Below the pieces are notes generated by a model that was not told the DNA's origin, ran no database searches, and was given only the letters and a program-made list of their open reading frames with translations. Shown piece after piece: positions 1 through 8,901 of a stretch of 64,000 nt of DNA (positions are counted from its first letter, which is position 1; each line of letters starts with the position of its first letter). Both the position numbers and the translations under genes were made by a program. Source of the stretch: 58-81 sp012729145 (GTDB lineage: Bacteria > Synergistota > Synergistia > Synergistales > Thermovirgaceae); contig JAXGIW010000004.1 of NCBI GenBank assembly GCA_040770625.1, positions 124,001-188,000 of the forward strand, read 5' to 3'.

Positions 1-612
1 GAGCTTGACCCCGCAAAGACAGCTGCCCAGAACGCACAGGACTATTACAGGAGATACAGGAAGGACCGCCTTGATGACGTGGATCTTCATGGAAAGGCAA
101 AGATCCTGGACGACGCCGAAAGAGAGGCTTCAGAGATGCTGCTTCGTGTAGACGAAGCGGAAAGTATTTCTGAGATCAACTCTCTGGCTGATGAGATCTG
201 GACGAACCCTGACCCTCTGCCCGGGAAAGGGGACCGCGACCCCTTGAAGAGGCTCTGCTTCAGAGGGTCCCAGGTACTGGTGGGGACAAACCGGAAGGCC
301 AACCGGAAAGCGACGTTTGTTCTGGCTTCCCCGGAAGATCTTTGGTTCCACGCCAGGAACGTACCCGGCGCTCACGTGATACTCAGGACCACGAAGAAAG
401 GAACCCTTCCAGAAGATGTCCTGGAATTCGCATCATCCCTTGCCGCTTTTTACAGCCGTTCCTCCGAATCACTTGCGGTGGCTGTGGACTATACCAGACG
501 GAAATACGTAAAGGCAGTCCCAGGTACCATTTCAGAGGTAACCTATTCGAATGCCCGCACCCTTACTGTCTCCCCCGACCTCTGGAAAAGACTTCTCCAA
601 GAAAAAGCCTGA
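1..612 (+). CDS. rqcH: NFACT-family ribosome quality control protein RqcH, C-terminal part (5' end outside window)
   Basis: The open frame runs from the first base of the window to a TGA at 610-612, giving 203 residues of a protein whose start lies upstream. The first residues contain LDPAKTAAQNAQDYYRRY, the typical end of the NFACT coiled-coil/middle region. The remainder resembles the NFACT-R RNA-binding domain (VGTNRKANRKATF, DLWFHARNVPGAHVILR, VDYTRRKYVKAVPG). The family binds obstructed 50S subunits with peptidyl-tRNA and adds C-terminal alanine tails; older annotations call it fibronectin-binding protein A. It is one of only three plus-strand genes here, and its last 50 bp overlap the 3' end of the convergent pseudouridine synthase gene. 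Family assignment is confident; activity is inferred from homologues. Confidence 0.9.
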   Translation, partial: ELDPAKTAAQNAQDYYRRYRKDRLDDVDLHGKAKILDDAEREASEMLLRVDEAESISEINSLADEIWTNPDPLPGKGDRDPLKRLCFRGSQVLVGTNRKANRKATFVLASPEDLWFHARNVPGAHVILRTTKKGTLPEDVLEFASSLAAFYSRSSESLAVAVDYTRRKYVKAVPGTISEVTYSNARTLTVSPDLWKRLLQEKA

Positions 613-1522
613 GTTCAGGATGAATAAAGGATCTGAAGAGCATGGGCTCCCCGCTCCTTGGATGATCGAACCCCAGTACCCAGGAGTGAAGGAAAACCCT
701 GTCAAGCCCGAAAGGGGTCTTTTTCCTTGGAGCATAGAGCTGGTCCCCTACGAGGGGGCAACCTATGTGTTTCATGTGGACCCTTATCTGATGAGTCCGT
801 CCTGTCAGAAGACCGCACCGGACAAAAGAGAACTCTTTCCTGCTCCATAACAGGGTGTATTCGGTAACGGCCCTTTTCCCGGAAGACGATATGCCCATCC
901 TGTAACGGTTCCTGGGATTCCTCCCGACAGGCAGGTCTATCCTTCCCTGCAACTCCCTGGGCTTACCCCATACAAGGGCAAGGTACTCCTTTCTTACCTG
1001 CCTCTCCTGGAAAGCCCTGGAAAGTATGTCATGGGAACGGTCGTTCCGGGATACCACCAAAAGTCCCGAGGTAGAGGCATCAAGCCTGTGGACTATTCCG
1101 GGTCTTCCCGAGGCCCCTGATCCTGCTATCTCGGGGAATCTGTGAAGAAGGCCGTGTACCAGGGTCCCCCTCCAGTGGCCGGGGGAAGGGTGAACTATGA
1201 GACCGGAGGGTTTGTCAATGACAAGGATGTCCTCATCCTCGTAGACCACCCTGAAATCCACCGGTTCCGGAACGAGTTCCTGTGCCGGCCTGGGTTCCAT
1301 CGAAACGCTGATACCCATTCCGTTTCTGACCACCAGCGACGGCTTTGCCTTCTTGCCCCCTTCGATCCTGACCTTGCCTTCCCTGATCAGTGCCTGTATA
1401 TGGGATCTTGTCCTGTCAAGCTTCCATGCCAGAAAGACGTCGAGTCTCTCTCCGTCCAGATCCTCCCCTACGACCAGGGAAAGGTTCTCTTCTTCAAAGG
1501 CAAAGGGCTCTCCGAAGGTCAT
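563..1522 (-). CDS. RluA/RluD-family 23S rRNA pseudouridine synthase
   Basis: A 319-residue protein with an N-terminal S4 RNA-binding domain (about residues 15-65, ERLDVFLAWKLDRTRSHIQ) followed by an RluA-type catalytic domain. The active-site motif GRPGIVHRLDASTSGLLVV carries the catalytic Asp after HRL, and a later RTHQIRVHMKHIG motif is also typical. The family isomerises uridines in large-subunit rRNA; the S4 plus catalytic layout resembles RluD, but the target base cannot be read from sequence. The ATG at 1522 is preceded by GGGAG. An in-frame upstream extension would run into ileS and lacks homology, so it was not used. The gene lies 34 bp downstream of ileS and its TAA falls inside the convergent rqcH gene. 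Confidence 0.9.
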   Translation of the reverse strand: MTFGEPFAFEEENLSLVVGEDLDGERLDVFLAWKLDRTRSHIQALIREGKVRIEGGKKAKPSLVVRNGMGISVSMEPRPAQELVPEPVDFRVVYEDEDILVIDKPSGLIVHPSPGHWRGTLVHGLLHRFPEIAGSGASGRPGIVHRLDASTSGLLVVSRNDRSHDILSRAFQERQVRKEYLALVWGKPRELQGRIDLPVGRNPRNRYRMGISSSGKRAVTEYTLLWSRKEFSFVRCGLLTGRTHQIRVHMKHIGCPLVGDQLYAPRKKTPFGLDRVFLHSWVLGFDHPRSGEPMLFRSFIHPELRLFLGEVFSRGRGRQ

Positions 1523-1556
1523 AGGGTGACATCTCCCGTCGAAAGCGGTCCTCCCC

Positions 1557-4364
1557 CTATAAGCTTTTGCACATTCTCTCCAGGACGCCACGGCACCTTT
1601 CGCAAACACCGCCTTCCGGCACTTCCGTACCCCATTTCCAACATCTTTGACATTTCTCCCCTGGTGCCTTCCAAATGTTGAATTCGACCCCAGTCTCCTG
1701 GTCCTTCCAGTTAAATCCGACATCCCCGAAAGTCTCTACGACTCTGAAAGAGGAGACGATCGAAAGGACCGCCCACTCCTCCTCGGCAAGGAGAAGGGTC
1801 GGGTCCGGGTCGGTCCGTCCCTTGAGGACCTCTACCTGGGCATCCAGGGAGTGCCCGATGATGCCCGCTGTCCTTGCCGATTCAAGAGCCCTGGAGACCG
1901 CTCCCCGGAAAGAAAGGATCTTCTCCCAGCGATTGTCCAGATCCTTGTCAAGCATTGACGGGTCTTCAGCAGGCCAATGGGACAGGAAGACGCTCTCCGG
2001 AAGTGTCGGGTCCAAACTCCTCATCTCCTGCCATATCTCCTCGGAGGTAAAACTCAGGACCGGGGCAAGCATCTCTGTCAGGGAGCGAAGGATGATCCAC
2101 ATGGCAGTCTGGCAGCTTCTTCTGGCTTCCCCCTCCCTGTCCTCGGCATAGAGACGGTCCTTGCAAACGTCCAGGTAGACTGCACTCAGTTCATTTACGC
2201 AGAAGTGGTGGATCATATAGGTCGGAAGATGGAACTCGAACTCGTCGTACCCCTTTGTGGCCCTGTGGATCAGTCTCTGGGTCCGGGAAAGAATCCATCT
2301 GTCCATTTGGGGCATTCTGTCTGCGGGAACGGAATCTTTACGTGGATCGTAGTCCCTGAGATTACCCAAAAGGAAGCGGGCGGTATTTCTGATCCTTCTG
2401 TAGGATTCAACAAGATTGGACAGGATCTGGTCAGAGATCCTTACGTCGTTCCTGTAATCGGTCGATGCTACCCAGAGTCGTAGAATATCGGCGCCGTACT
2501 TTTCGATTATCTCCTGGGGGGCGATCACGTTGCCCAGCGATTTTGACATCTTCCTGCCTTCGCCGTCTACGATGAAGCCGTGGGTAAGGACCATCTCGAA
2601 GGGAGCCCTGTCTCTTGTGGCGACCGAGGTCAACAGGGAGGTCTGGAACCATCCCCTGTGCTGGTCACTCCCCTCCAGATAAAGGTCGGCGGGCCACCTC
2701 AGGTCCTTTCTGGTCTCCAGGACAGCTACATGACTGCAACCCGAATCGAACCATACATCCATAATGTCCGACTCTTTCCTGAGTTTCCGGCCCCCGCAGT
2801 GGGGGCAGAAAGCAAGGTCTCCCAGGATCTCCTCGGGAGAGAGGCGCCACCAGCTGTTAGATCCCTCACGGCGGAAAAGGTCCTGTACTTTTCTGATCCT
2901 TTCCGGGTCGGCGACTACCCCCTTGCACGACTCGCAGTAGAAGGCGGGTATAGGGACCCCCCAGATCCTCTGGCGGCTGATACACCAGTCGGACCGCTCC
3001 CTTACCATATTCGCGATCCTTTCCTTGCCCCAGGAGGGGATCCAGTTGACACGGTCTATCTGTTCAAGTGCCATCTCCCTGAAGGAATTGACCGAGACGA
3101 ACCACTGTTCGGTGGCCCTGAAAATGACGGGCCTCTTGCACCTCCAGCAGTGAGGGTAGGAGTGTCTGATCTTCCCGCTCCCGACAAGTCTGCCCCTCTC
3201 CCTGAGGACATTCAGGATCCTTTCAGAGGCCTTTTCAAGGGAGAGTCCTCCCACCAGCCCTGTATCAGGCAGAAAGAAACCCTTGTCATCTACGGGGTTC
3301 AGAATGTCAAGGCCGTAACGGATACCGGTCTCGAAGTCTTCAACGCCGTGGCCGGGGGCGGTATGGACGCAGCCGGTGCCCTGGTCCAGTCCTACGTACT
3401 CGGCAAGGGCGAAAAGGATCTCCCTTTCGTCGTAGAAGGGATGTATGGCCCTTGCCTGGGAGAGTTCGCGCCCTTTTAAGGTAAGCAGGGGTTCTCCCAG
3501 TTCGAGGCCTGTTACTGAAGCGACCTCTTCCATGAGCTCTTTTGCCATGATGTATATCTTTCCGTCCCTCACCGGCACCAGAGAGTATTCGATGTCAGGG
3601 TGGATCGCCACTGCAAGACTGGCAGGAAGGGTCCACGGAGTGGTCGTCCAGACCATTACGTAGGTTTCCTTCTCTCCAATAACCTTCTCGACTGAACTGT
3701 TCCCGGTGGTCTTAACAGGATAGGCAACGTATATTGAGGGAGAGGTCTCATCCTCGTACTCGATCTCCGCTGCCGCAAGGGCCGTCTGACAATCCACGCA
3801 CCAGAAAACGGGTTTCCTTCCCTTGTATACCAGACCTTTCTCGACCATGTCGGCGAAGACACCTATCTGTGCAGCTTCGTACTCCGGTTTGAAAGTAATG
3901 TAGGGGTCCTCCCAGTCCCCGAGAACACCCAGTCTCTTGAACTCGGATCGCTGGATATCGATGAACTTCTCGGCATAACCCATGCAGTGCTTCCTTAACT
4001 CGACAGGATCGATCGACTCCTTGGACCGGCCGATCTCCTTCAGGACCCTCAACTCGATAGGTAGTCCGTGGGTGTCCCAACCGGGCACGTAGGGTGAACG
4101 GAAACCCCTCATCCACTTGTATTTCGGTATAAGGTCCTTGAGTATCTTGTTAAAGGCGGTACCGATATGGATATTCCCGTTCGCATAGGGGGGGCCGTCG
4201 TGCAGAACGAACTCATCGGCGCCCTCTCTCTGTTCCATCAGTTTTCTGTAGATACCCTTCTCTTCCCAGAAGGCGAGAAGTCCCGGTTCCCTCTTTGCGA
4301 GATTGGCCCTCATGGGGAAAGAGGTCTCCGGAAGGTTCAAGGTGCTCTTGTGATCAGTTGACAC
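1557..4364 (-). CDS. ileS: Isoleucyl-tRNA synthetase
   Basis: A 935-residue class I synthetase that charges tRNA-Ile and edits valine. The HIGH signature appears as PPYANGNIHIGTA near residue 65, and the KMSKS loop as GRKMSKSLGN near residue 600, with the CP1 editing insertion between them. A C-terminal zinc-binding segment has two CxxC pairs (CQRC and CERC). I chose the GTG at 4364 because AAGGAGG lies about 10 nt upstream. A longer in-frame TTG at 4403 would start inside the hairpin at 4391-4419, which looks like the terminator of the preceding gene. The N-terminus (LPETSFPMRANLAKREP) then matches the normal family start. No T-box leader is recognisable upstream. Confidence 0.96.
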   Translation of the reverse strand: MSTDHKSTLNLPETSFPMRANLAKREPGLLAFWEEKGIYRKLMEQREGADEFVLHDGPPYANGNIHIGTAFNKILKDLIPKYKWMRGFRSPYVPGWDTHGLPIELRVLKEIGRSKESIDPVELRKHCMGYAEKFIDIQRSEFKRLGVLGDWEDPYITFKPEYEAAQIGVFADMVEKGLVYKGRKPVFWCVDCQTALAAAEIEYEDETSPSIYVAYPVKTTGNSSVEKVIGEKETYVMVWTTTPWTLPASLAVAIHPDIEYSLVPVRDGKIYIMAKELMEEVASVTGLELGEPLLTLKGRELSQARAIHPFYDEREILFALAEYVGLDQGTGCVHTAPGHGVEDFETGIRYGLDILNPVDDKGFFLPDTGLVGGLSLEKASERILNVLRERGRLVGSGKIRHSYPHCWRCKRPVIFRATEQWFVSVNSFREMALEQIDRVNWIPSWGKERIANMVRERSDWCISRQRIWGVPIPAFYCESCKGVVADPERIRKVQDLFRREGSNSWWRLSPEEILGDLAFCPHCGGRKLRKESDIMDVWFDSGCSHVAVLETRKDLRWPADLYLEGSDQHRGWFQTSLLTSVATRDRAPFEMVLTHGFIVDGEGRKMSKSLGNVIAPQEIIEKYGADILRLWVASTDYRNDVRISDQILSNLVESYRRIRNTARFLLGNLRDYDPRKDSVPADRMPQMDRWILSRTQRLIHRATKGYDEFEFHLPTYMIHHFCVNELSAVYLDVCKDRLYAEDREGEARRSCQTAMWIILRSLTEMLAPVLSFTSEEIWQEMRSLDPTLPESVFLSHWPAEDPSMLDKDLDNRWEKILSFRGAVSRALESARTAGIIGHSLDAQVEVLKGRTDPDPTLLLAEEEWAVLSIVSSFRVVETFGDVGFNWKDQETGVEFNIWKAPGEKCQRCWKWGTEVPEGGVCERCRGVLERMCKSL

Positions 4365-4390
4365 TGGCCTGACGCCTCCTTCTTTATCGG

Positions 4391-4419
4391 AAAAGGCCGC
4401 CAACGAAAGCCGGCGGCCT
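4391..4419 (-). terminator. Rho-independent terminator after the TRAP permease gene
   Basis: On the minus strand AGGCCGCC (4412-4419) pairs perfectly with GGCGGCCT (4394-4401) across a 10-nt loop, followed by TTTT. The hairpin sits 51 bp past the permease stop and ahead of the ileS ribosome binding site. The U tract is short, so partial read-through into ileS is possible. Confidence 0.65.
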
Positions 4420-4469
4420 CCTCTGGTTCATGGTCTTTACAGGCAGGGATCCTTGCTATCTGTCCCGCC

Positions 4470-6455
4470 CTAGACAGCTCTTGCTACTGACTCCTCTTTC
4501 CTGAACTTAGAGGTCTGGAAGAAATGGACCAGAAGCAGAACCGAAAAGCCGATGGTGTCCGTCAGGATCCCCGGGATAAGGAGTCCCAGGGCCCCGGCCA
4601 GCGAGATCGCCCTGAGCCACATGGGCATCTTTGTCTTGTAGAAGCCGATGGAACCCATCCCCAGCAGGAACACACCCAGAAGTGCCGTCCCAATGGAGAT
4701 AATGAACGGAATGGGTTCGAAACCTACAAGGACAAGCATCGGGTTGAAGACGTAAATATAGGGAACGAGAAATCCCGCCAAGGCAAGCCTTATGGCGGCC
4801 CCGCCTGTCTTCATGGGATCATCGCCTGCTATCCCGGCACCTGCATAAGCTGCCAGTGCGACCGGCGGGCTCAGGTCCGCGGCAATGCCGAAATAAAGGA
4901 CGAACATGTATGCTGCCATAGGCGCCACCCCTAACTGCAGAAGGGCCGGCGCCGCCATGGTGCTGGTGACGATAAAGTTGGCCGTCGTCGGCAGACCGGC
5001 ACCGAGAAGGATACAGGCCACCATCGTCAGGAGCAGCGAGATGATCAGGATACCTCCTGAGAGGGTTATGATCGCGCTGGCGATACGTAGACCCAGACCC
5101 GTCAGTGTGGCGGTTCCGACGATTATGCCCACCGTCCCGCATGCGCAGGCCACTCCAAGGGCGCCCCTTGCACCTGAATCGAGGGCTTCGATCAGTTTCG
5201 GGAAGGTGACCCTTGTCTCCTTGTTGAGGAAGGAGACGATAAGTGTCGCCAGGATCCCGTAATAGGCTGCCTTCAAGGGTGTATAGCCTGAAAGAAGGAA
5301 ATAGATTATGGCGGCAAGTGGAATCAGGAGGTGCCCCTTCTTCTTGAGCAGGGGCATCGCCTTGGGGAGTTTTTCCCTGGGAAGGCCCTTGAGACCGAGC
5401 CTCGTGGCTTCAAGGTGTACCTGTACCAGGACGGCAAAATAGTACAGCAGTGCCGGTACAATAGCCGCGACTGCCACATGAATGTAGGGAACTCCCAGGA
5501 ATTCGGCCATAATGAACGCGGCCGCTCCCATGACAGGAGGCATGATCTGTCCTCCCGTGGATGCCACGGCCTCGACGGCCCCGGCAAAGTAGGGCTTGTA
5601 GCCGACGCTTTTCATCAGCGGAATGGTGAACATCCCAGTGGTACAAACGTTGGCCACCGATGAGCCCGAGATGGATCCCATCAGGCCCGAACTCAGAACG
5701 GCTACCTTGGCCGGGCCACCCGTGGAGCCCCCGGCAAGGGCCATGGAAAGGTCGATGATGAAACGGCCCATTCCGGTCTGTTCAAGGAAAGATCCGAAGA
5801 GGATGAACATGAAGACAAAGGTGGAGGAGACTCCAAGAGGTATCCCGAAAACTCCCTCGGTCCCCATGTACATGTGGTTGATTATCCTGGGAATACTGAA
5901 GCCTCTGTGGGCGAACATGGCAGGGAATTGCCTGCCAAAGTAGCAGTAGAAGAGGAAAAAGATCGCTATTCCCGGCAAGATCGGGTTCGATACCCTCCTG
6001 GTGGCTTCCAGCAGGAGAAGGATCCCAAGGAAACCGACGGTGATGTCCATGGTGGTAGGGAGCCCCGCTCTCATGACGATACCATTGAAGTAGATCACAT
6101 GATAGAGGACAACGTAGGCCGCCACTCCTCCAAGCAGATAATCGTACCACGGCACGGCATCCTTGCGGGCCTTCCCGGAAATGGGGTAGAGCATGTAGAC
6201 CATGAACAGGACAAGGGCCAGATGCACAGCCCTCTGTTTGATGGCCAACAGGAGCCCGAACCCGGAGGTGTAGAAATGGAAGACGGAGAGAGAAACGGCG
6301 ACAAGGAGCACCATTTTGGCCTCCCAGCCTGAAAGGGTCCTGGTCCTTGCCTCTGTGTCGAATCTTCTCCTGAGCTCGTCAAGGTCGATCTGGGCCGACT
6401 CAGGTTCGACGTTTCCTCCATTGGTGATATCCGGTTCACTGTTACTGTCAGTCAA
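4470..6455 (-). CDS. TRAP transporter fused permease (TAXI-type, 4TM/12TM)
   Basis: A highly hydrophobic protein of 661 residues. It has a charged N-terminal cytoplasmic tail (about 45 residues), a small-permease-like helix set, and a large DctM-like domain with glycine-rich re-entrant motifs such as GAGLPTTANFIVTSTM and SGSSVANVCTTGMF. Fused permeases of this type take up organic acids using an ion gradient and normally work with a TAXI-family periplasmic binding protein. The TTG at 6455 was chosen because GGAGG lies 7 nt upstream; an earlier in-frame TTG at 6488 lacks a comparable site. The upstream neighbour is the DUF1850 protein typical of TAXI systems, but no binding protein is encoded within the window. 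The substrate is unknown. Confidence 0.9.
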   Translation of the reverse strand: MTDSNSEPDITNGGNVEPESAQIDLDELRRRFDTEARTRTLSGWEAKMVLLVAVSLSVFHFYTSGFGLLLAIKQRAVHLALVLFMVYMLYPISGKARKDAVPWYDYLLGGVAAYVVLYHVIYFNGIVMRAGLPTTMDITVGFLGILLLLEATRRVSNPILPGIAIFFLFYCYFGRQFPAMFAHRGFSIPRIINHMYMGTEGVFGIPLGVSSTFVFMFILFGSFLEQTGMGRFIIDLSMALAGGSTGGPAKVAVLSSGLMGSISGSSVANVCTTGMFTIPLMKSVGYKPYFAGAVEAVASTGGQIMPPVMGAAAFIMAEFLGVPYIHVAVAAIVPALLYYFAVLVQVHLEATRLGLKGLPREKLPKAMPLLKKKGHLLIPLAAIIYFLLSGYTPLKAAYYGILATLIVSFLNKETRVTFPKLIEALDSGARGALGVACACGTVGIIVGTATLTGLGLRIASAIITLSGGILIISLLLTMVACILLGAGLPTTANFIVTSTMAAPALLQLGVAPMAAYMFVLYFGIAADLSPPVALAAYAGAGIAGDDPMKTGGAAIRLALAGFLVPYIYVFNPMLVLVGFEPIPFIISIGTALLGVFLLGMGSIGFYKTKMPMWLRAISLAGALGLLIPGILTDTIGFSVLLLVHFFQTSKFRKEESVARAV

Positions 6456-6553
6456 AAGGATCCCTCCTGTCCAAAAAGCTGCGTTCAAAATATCAGGGAA
6501 AGATCATGAAAAATGCAGATCAGAACGATTTTACCACACCCTTGAACATTCGT

Positions 6554-7066
6554 TCACAACTCCCACCCCCGGAGATCGACCCCGCCCAGGGGTTCGGCCC
6601 TTACCGATATTTCAAGCCTTCTGGAAGGGTAGAGCCTGAAGAGCTCAATGACCGGAGGAAACTCCAGCGGGAGGATAAGGGTGTTCCTGCCAAGACTTTC
6701 GTCCCCGACCCTGTAATAGAACCTTTCCCAGCTGCTCCTGCCCCCCCTGAACCTGAACCACTCCCCGTCCACAACGAGTCTGCCGTTCCTGGGCACAACT
6801 ATCGGAAGGCCTGCGTTCTGTGAGACAACTCGCTCCTCCCAACCCCAGATCCTGCCTCCGACCACCCGATACTCGTCCTCCACAGGAGTTCTCTCAACGG
6901 AATGAACATACCTTGTTATGAAGGGGTATCCCAGGATAGAGGGTCTTGACAGAAGCGATATCTCCCCGTCTGAGAGGGTCAGTACCCAGACGGGGACAAA
7001 GTACAGGAAAAGGAGTGCAGAAAGGATCATCGAAAAGCAAAGAATAACCTTGATCTTGATCCCCAT
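6554..7066 (-). CDS. DUF1850 family protein (TAXI-TRAP-associated)
   Basis: A 170-residue protein with an N-terminal signal anchor (about residues 5-27, rich in L, I, F and V) followed by an extracytoplasmic domain. Conserved features are RYVHSVERTPVEDEYRV and WGWEERVVSQNAGLP, the region by which I recognise DUF1850. This family is usually encoded between a TAXI binding protein and a fused TRAP permease, and here it directly precedes the permease gene. Its molecular role is not established. The ATG at 7066 follows a purine-rich AAAGGGGAAAAGGA stretch; a longer in-frame start near 7150 would overlap the end of pcm and add a low-complexity tail. Confidence 0.75.
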   Translation of the reverse strand: MGIKIKVILCFSMILSALLFLYFVPVWVLTLSDGEISLLSRPSILGYPFITRYVHSVERTPVEDEYRVVGGRIWGWEERVVSQNAGLPIVVPRNGRLVVDGEWFRFRGGRSSWERFYYRVGDESLGRNTLILPLEFPPVIELFRLYPSRRLEISVRAEPLGGVDLRGWEL

Positions 7067-7094
7067 TCCTTTTCCCCTTTCCGGTTCAGGGTCA

Positions 7095-7742
7095 TCATCT
7101 GACGATACCGTTACGAAGAGGGACGAACCGGCAATACTCACCCCATTCATCCCTGTACCTTTCTTCCCCGATGATCCTCGTCAGGAGCCGTTCATTTCCG
7201 TCGGGAAGCCTTATGGGGATAACGACCCTGGCGCAGGAAGAGATCTGTTCCATTATCGCCGGCGGAATGGAGGTAGCGGCGGCGGTCACGATAACTCGGT
7301 CAAAAGGAGCCTCTTCGGGAAGACCGTCACTTCCGTCCCTGTGATAGACCCTGACGGGATATCCAAGCTCCTCCAGGGTCCGGGATGAGGACCTGGCCAG
7401 TAGGGCGATCCTCTCGAGGGAGTGTACCTCTGCTCCCATACGGGCAAGAATGGCAGCCTGGTAGCCGGAACCTGTACCTATCTCCAGCACCTTCATCCCC
7501 TCCTTTACATCAAGACGGAAGGTCATCAGGGCCACCATGTAGGGCTGGGAGATGGTCTGTCCTTCTTCAAGGGGGAGAGGGCTGTCCTGGTAAGCCCATT
7601 TCCTGTGGCGGGCTGGAACAAAAAGATGGCGCGGGACGTTCCTGAATGCTTCAAGGACCTTCCCGTCCCTGATACCCCTTACCTCTATCTGGGAAAGGAC
7701 CATTCTTTCCGCTCTGACTTCCCAGTTCTCCAAGAGATCCAC
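7095..7742 (-). CDS. pcm: Protein-L-isoaspartate O-methyltransferase
   Basis: A 215-residue SAM-dependent methyltransferase that methylates L-isoaspartyl residues in damaged proteins so they can revert to aspartate. The SAM-binding motif I is VLEIGTGSGYQAAILA near residue 85, preceded by the family signature GQTISQPYMVALM and the N-terminal block RGIRDGKVLEAFRNVPRHLF. The start is a GTG at 7742 with only a weak AGGGG nearby, so a TTG three codons later is also possible. It lies just downstream of tRNA-Arg and 28 bp ahead of the DUF1850 gene. Confidence 0.92.
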   Translation of the reverse strand: MDLLENWEVRAERMVLSQIEVRGIRDGKVLEAFRNVPRHLFVPARHRKWAYQDSPLPLEEGQTISQPYMVALMTFRLDVKEGMKVLEIGTGSGYQAAILARMGAEVHSLERIALLARSSSRTLEELGYPVRVYHRDGSDGLPEEAPFDRVIVTAAATSIPPAIMEQISSCARVVIPIRLPDGNERLLTRIIGEERYRDEWGEYCRFVPLRNGIVR

Positions 7743-7770
7743 CCCTGGAAGCGGTGCAGGTTCTTTCTGG

Positions 7771-7800
7771 AAAAAGTCCGGCCGGCGACGTTGCGGTCGG
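7771..7800 (-). terminator. Possible terminator downstream of tRNA-Arg
   Basis: On the minus strand CCGACC (7795-7800) can pair with GGCCGG (7778-7783) with one internal mismatch, followed by A and then TTTTT (7771-7775). A competing 5-bp stem, GCGAC/GTCGC, overlaps it. The position just past the tRNA and before pcm fits a terminator, but the stem is imperfect. Confidence 0.4.
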
Positions 7801-7809
7801 TCGCAAAAC

Positions 7810-7885
7810 TGGCGGGCCTGAGGCGATTCGAACGCCTGACCTACGGCTTAGGAGGCCGTTGCTCTATCCTCTGAGCTACAGGCCC
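7810..7885 (-). tRNA. tRNA-Arg (anticodon CCT)
   Basis: A 76-nt cloverleaf on the minus strand. The acceptor arm GGGCCTG pairs with CAGGCCC, followed by discriminator G and an encoded CCA (7810-7812). The D arm is GCTC/GAGC. The anticodon stem ACGGC/GCCGT encloses the loop CTCCTAA with anticodon CCT. The T arm is AGGCG TTCGAAT CGCCT. It decodes AGG, which is a common arginine codon in the neighbouring genes. Confidence 0.97.
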
Positions 7886-7902
7886 GCTGTTGAACGACCG
7901 TA

Positions 7903-7931
7903 ATATTACCATGGGTTCCCTTCAACTTCAA
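7903..7931 (-). promoter_or_regulatory. Sigma-70-type promoter of tRNA-Arg
   Basis: On the minus strand TTGAAG (7926-7931) is separated by 17 bp from TAATAT (7903-7908). Transcription would begin around 7896, about 11 nt before the mature tRNA 5' end at 7885. TTGAAG occurs twice in tandem, and the upstream copy gives the correct spacing. Confidence 0.7.
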
Positions 7932-7974
7932 TGCCGTTGTTTCAATGAGGGGAAGAGGTGCCGAAGACATCGGG

Positions 7975-8895
7975 TCATGGGGCACAGCATTTCATGAACC
8001 TTTTCTTATCATCCTCCGTCCTGCCCCATTCCGAAAGGGTCTCCCGGATGTCGGTTCTCATCTGCTTCACCAGCAGTGATGTTGAAGGGAAAGCCATCTC
8101 TCTCCGAAGCCTTCTCAGAAAGAAAAGTGACACCTCTTTCCCGTAAAGATCGCCCCGGAATCCGGGGATATGTGCTTCGCATCTCAGGTCCCTTTCACCG
8201 GGGAAAGTCGGGTTAAGACCTATGTTGATAGCTGCCGGAAAGACATCGGTCCCTACTGCGACCCCACCGGAGTAGACCCCCCTGGCCGGTATCAGCTTCT
8301 CATTTGTCAAGGACAGATTCACGGTCGGGAATCCAATGGTCTTCCCTCTTCCGTCGCCGTGAACGACAATTCCCATTACCATGAAGGGGTGCCCCAGATC
8401 CGCGGAAGCATCGGAAAGGTTGCCCCTGGTTATGCTCTCCCTGATGAAACTGCTCCCGATCTTTCTTCCGGAAGATGTGGCAAGGGCAGGGACTATTTCA
8501 GCCTCCCAGCCGTGGACGGAGGCGAGCTCCCTGAGCAGGGCCGCATCCCCGGACCTGTTCCTGCCGAACCGAAAATCCTCTCCGACCACAAGACCCCTGA
8601 TGAAAAGGCTTCTCTCAAGCGAATCCAGGAAATCATCGGGATCCATGTCGGCGAGCTCCCTGGTAAATGGTATCCTTACGATCTCAGGCACCCCCAGACA
8701 GCTGCCCAAAATATCCTTTTCTGGCTCGGTGAACAGAGGCAGAAAGGCCCTGCGCCCAAGAACTGCCTGGGGATGGGGGAAGAAGGTCACAACACACCAG
8801 GAATCGGAGATCTTTTTAGAGATAACTTCCGCGGCATGGAAGAGACTCCTGTGTCCCAGGTGAAAACCGTCGAAAGATCCGATAACGGCTATCAT
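7975..8895 (-). CDS. ribF: Bifunctional riboflavin kinase / FAD synthetase
   Basis: A 306-residue enzyme making FMN and FAD from riboflavin. The N-terminal nucleotidyltransferase domain opens with MIAVIGSFDGFHLGHRSLF, a version of the GxFDGxHxGH motif. The C-terminal flavokinase domain carries GRGKTIGFPTVNLSL (about residue 190) and ARGVYSG. The ATG at 8895 has GGAAGGA upstream and lies 6 bp after the truB stop. It is the last gene of the rimP-nusA-infB-truB operon, the usual place for ribF in many bacteria. The riboflavin biosynthesis genes themselves are some 25 kb away, near 33-37 kb. Confidence 0.95.
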   Translation of the reverse strand: MIAVIGSFDGFHLGHRSLFHAAEVISKKISDSWCVVTFFPHPQAVLGRRAFLPLFTEPEKDILGSCLGVPEIVRIPFTRELADMDPDDFLDSLERSLFIRGLVVGEDFRFGRNRSGDAALLRELASVHGWEAEIVPALATSSGRKIGSSFIRESITRGNLSDASADLGHPFMVMGIVVHGDGRGKTIGFPTVNLSLTNEKLIPARGVYSGGVAVGTDVFPAAINIGLNPTFPGERDLRCEAHIPGFRGDLYGKEVSLFFLRRLRREMAFPSTSLLVKQMRTDIRETLSEWGRTEDDKKRFMKCCAP

Positions 8896-8901
8896 CAGTG
8901 G

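Noticed and set aside
4365..4403. Longer ileS N-terminus from a TTG at 4403
   Set aside because: The start would lie inside a terminator hairpin, whereas the GTG at 4364 has AAGGAGG upstream and gives the family-typical N-terminus.
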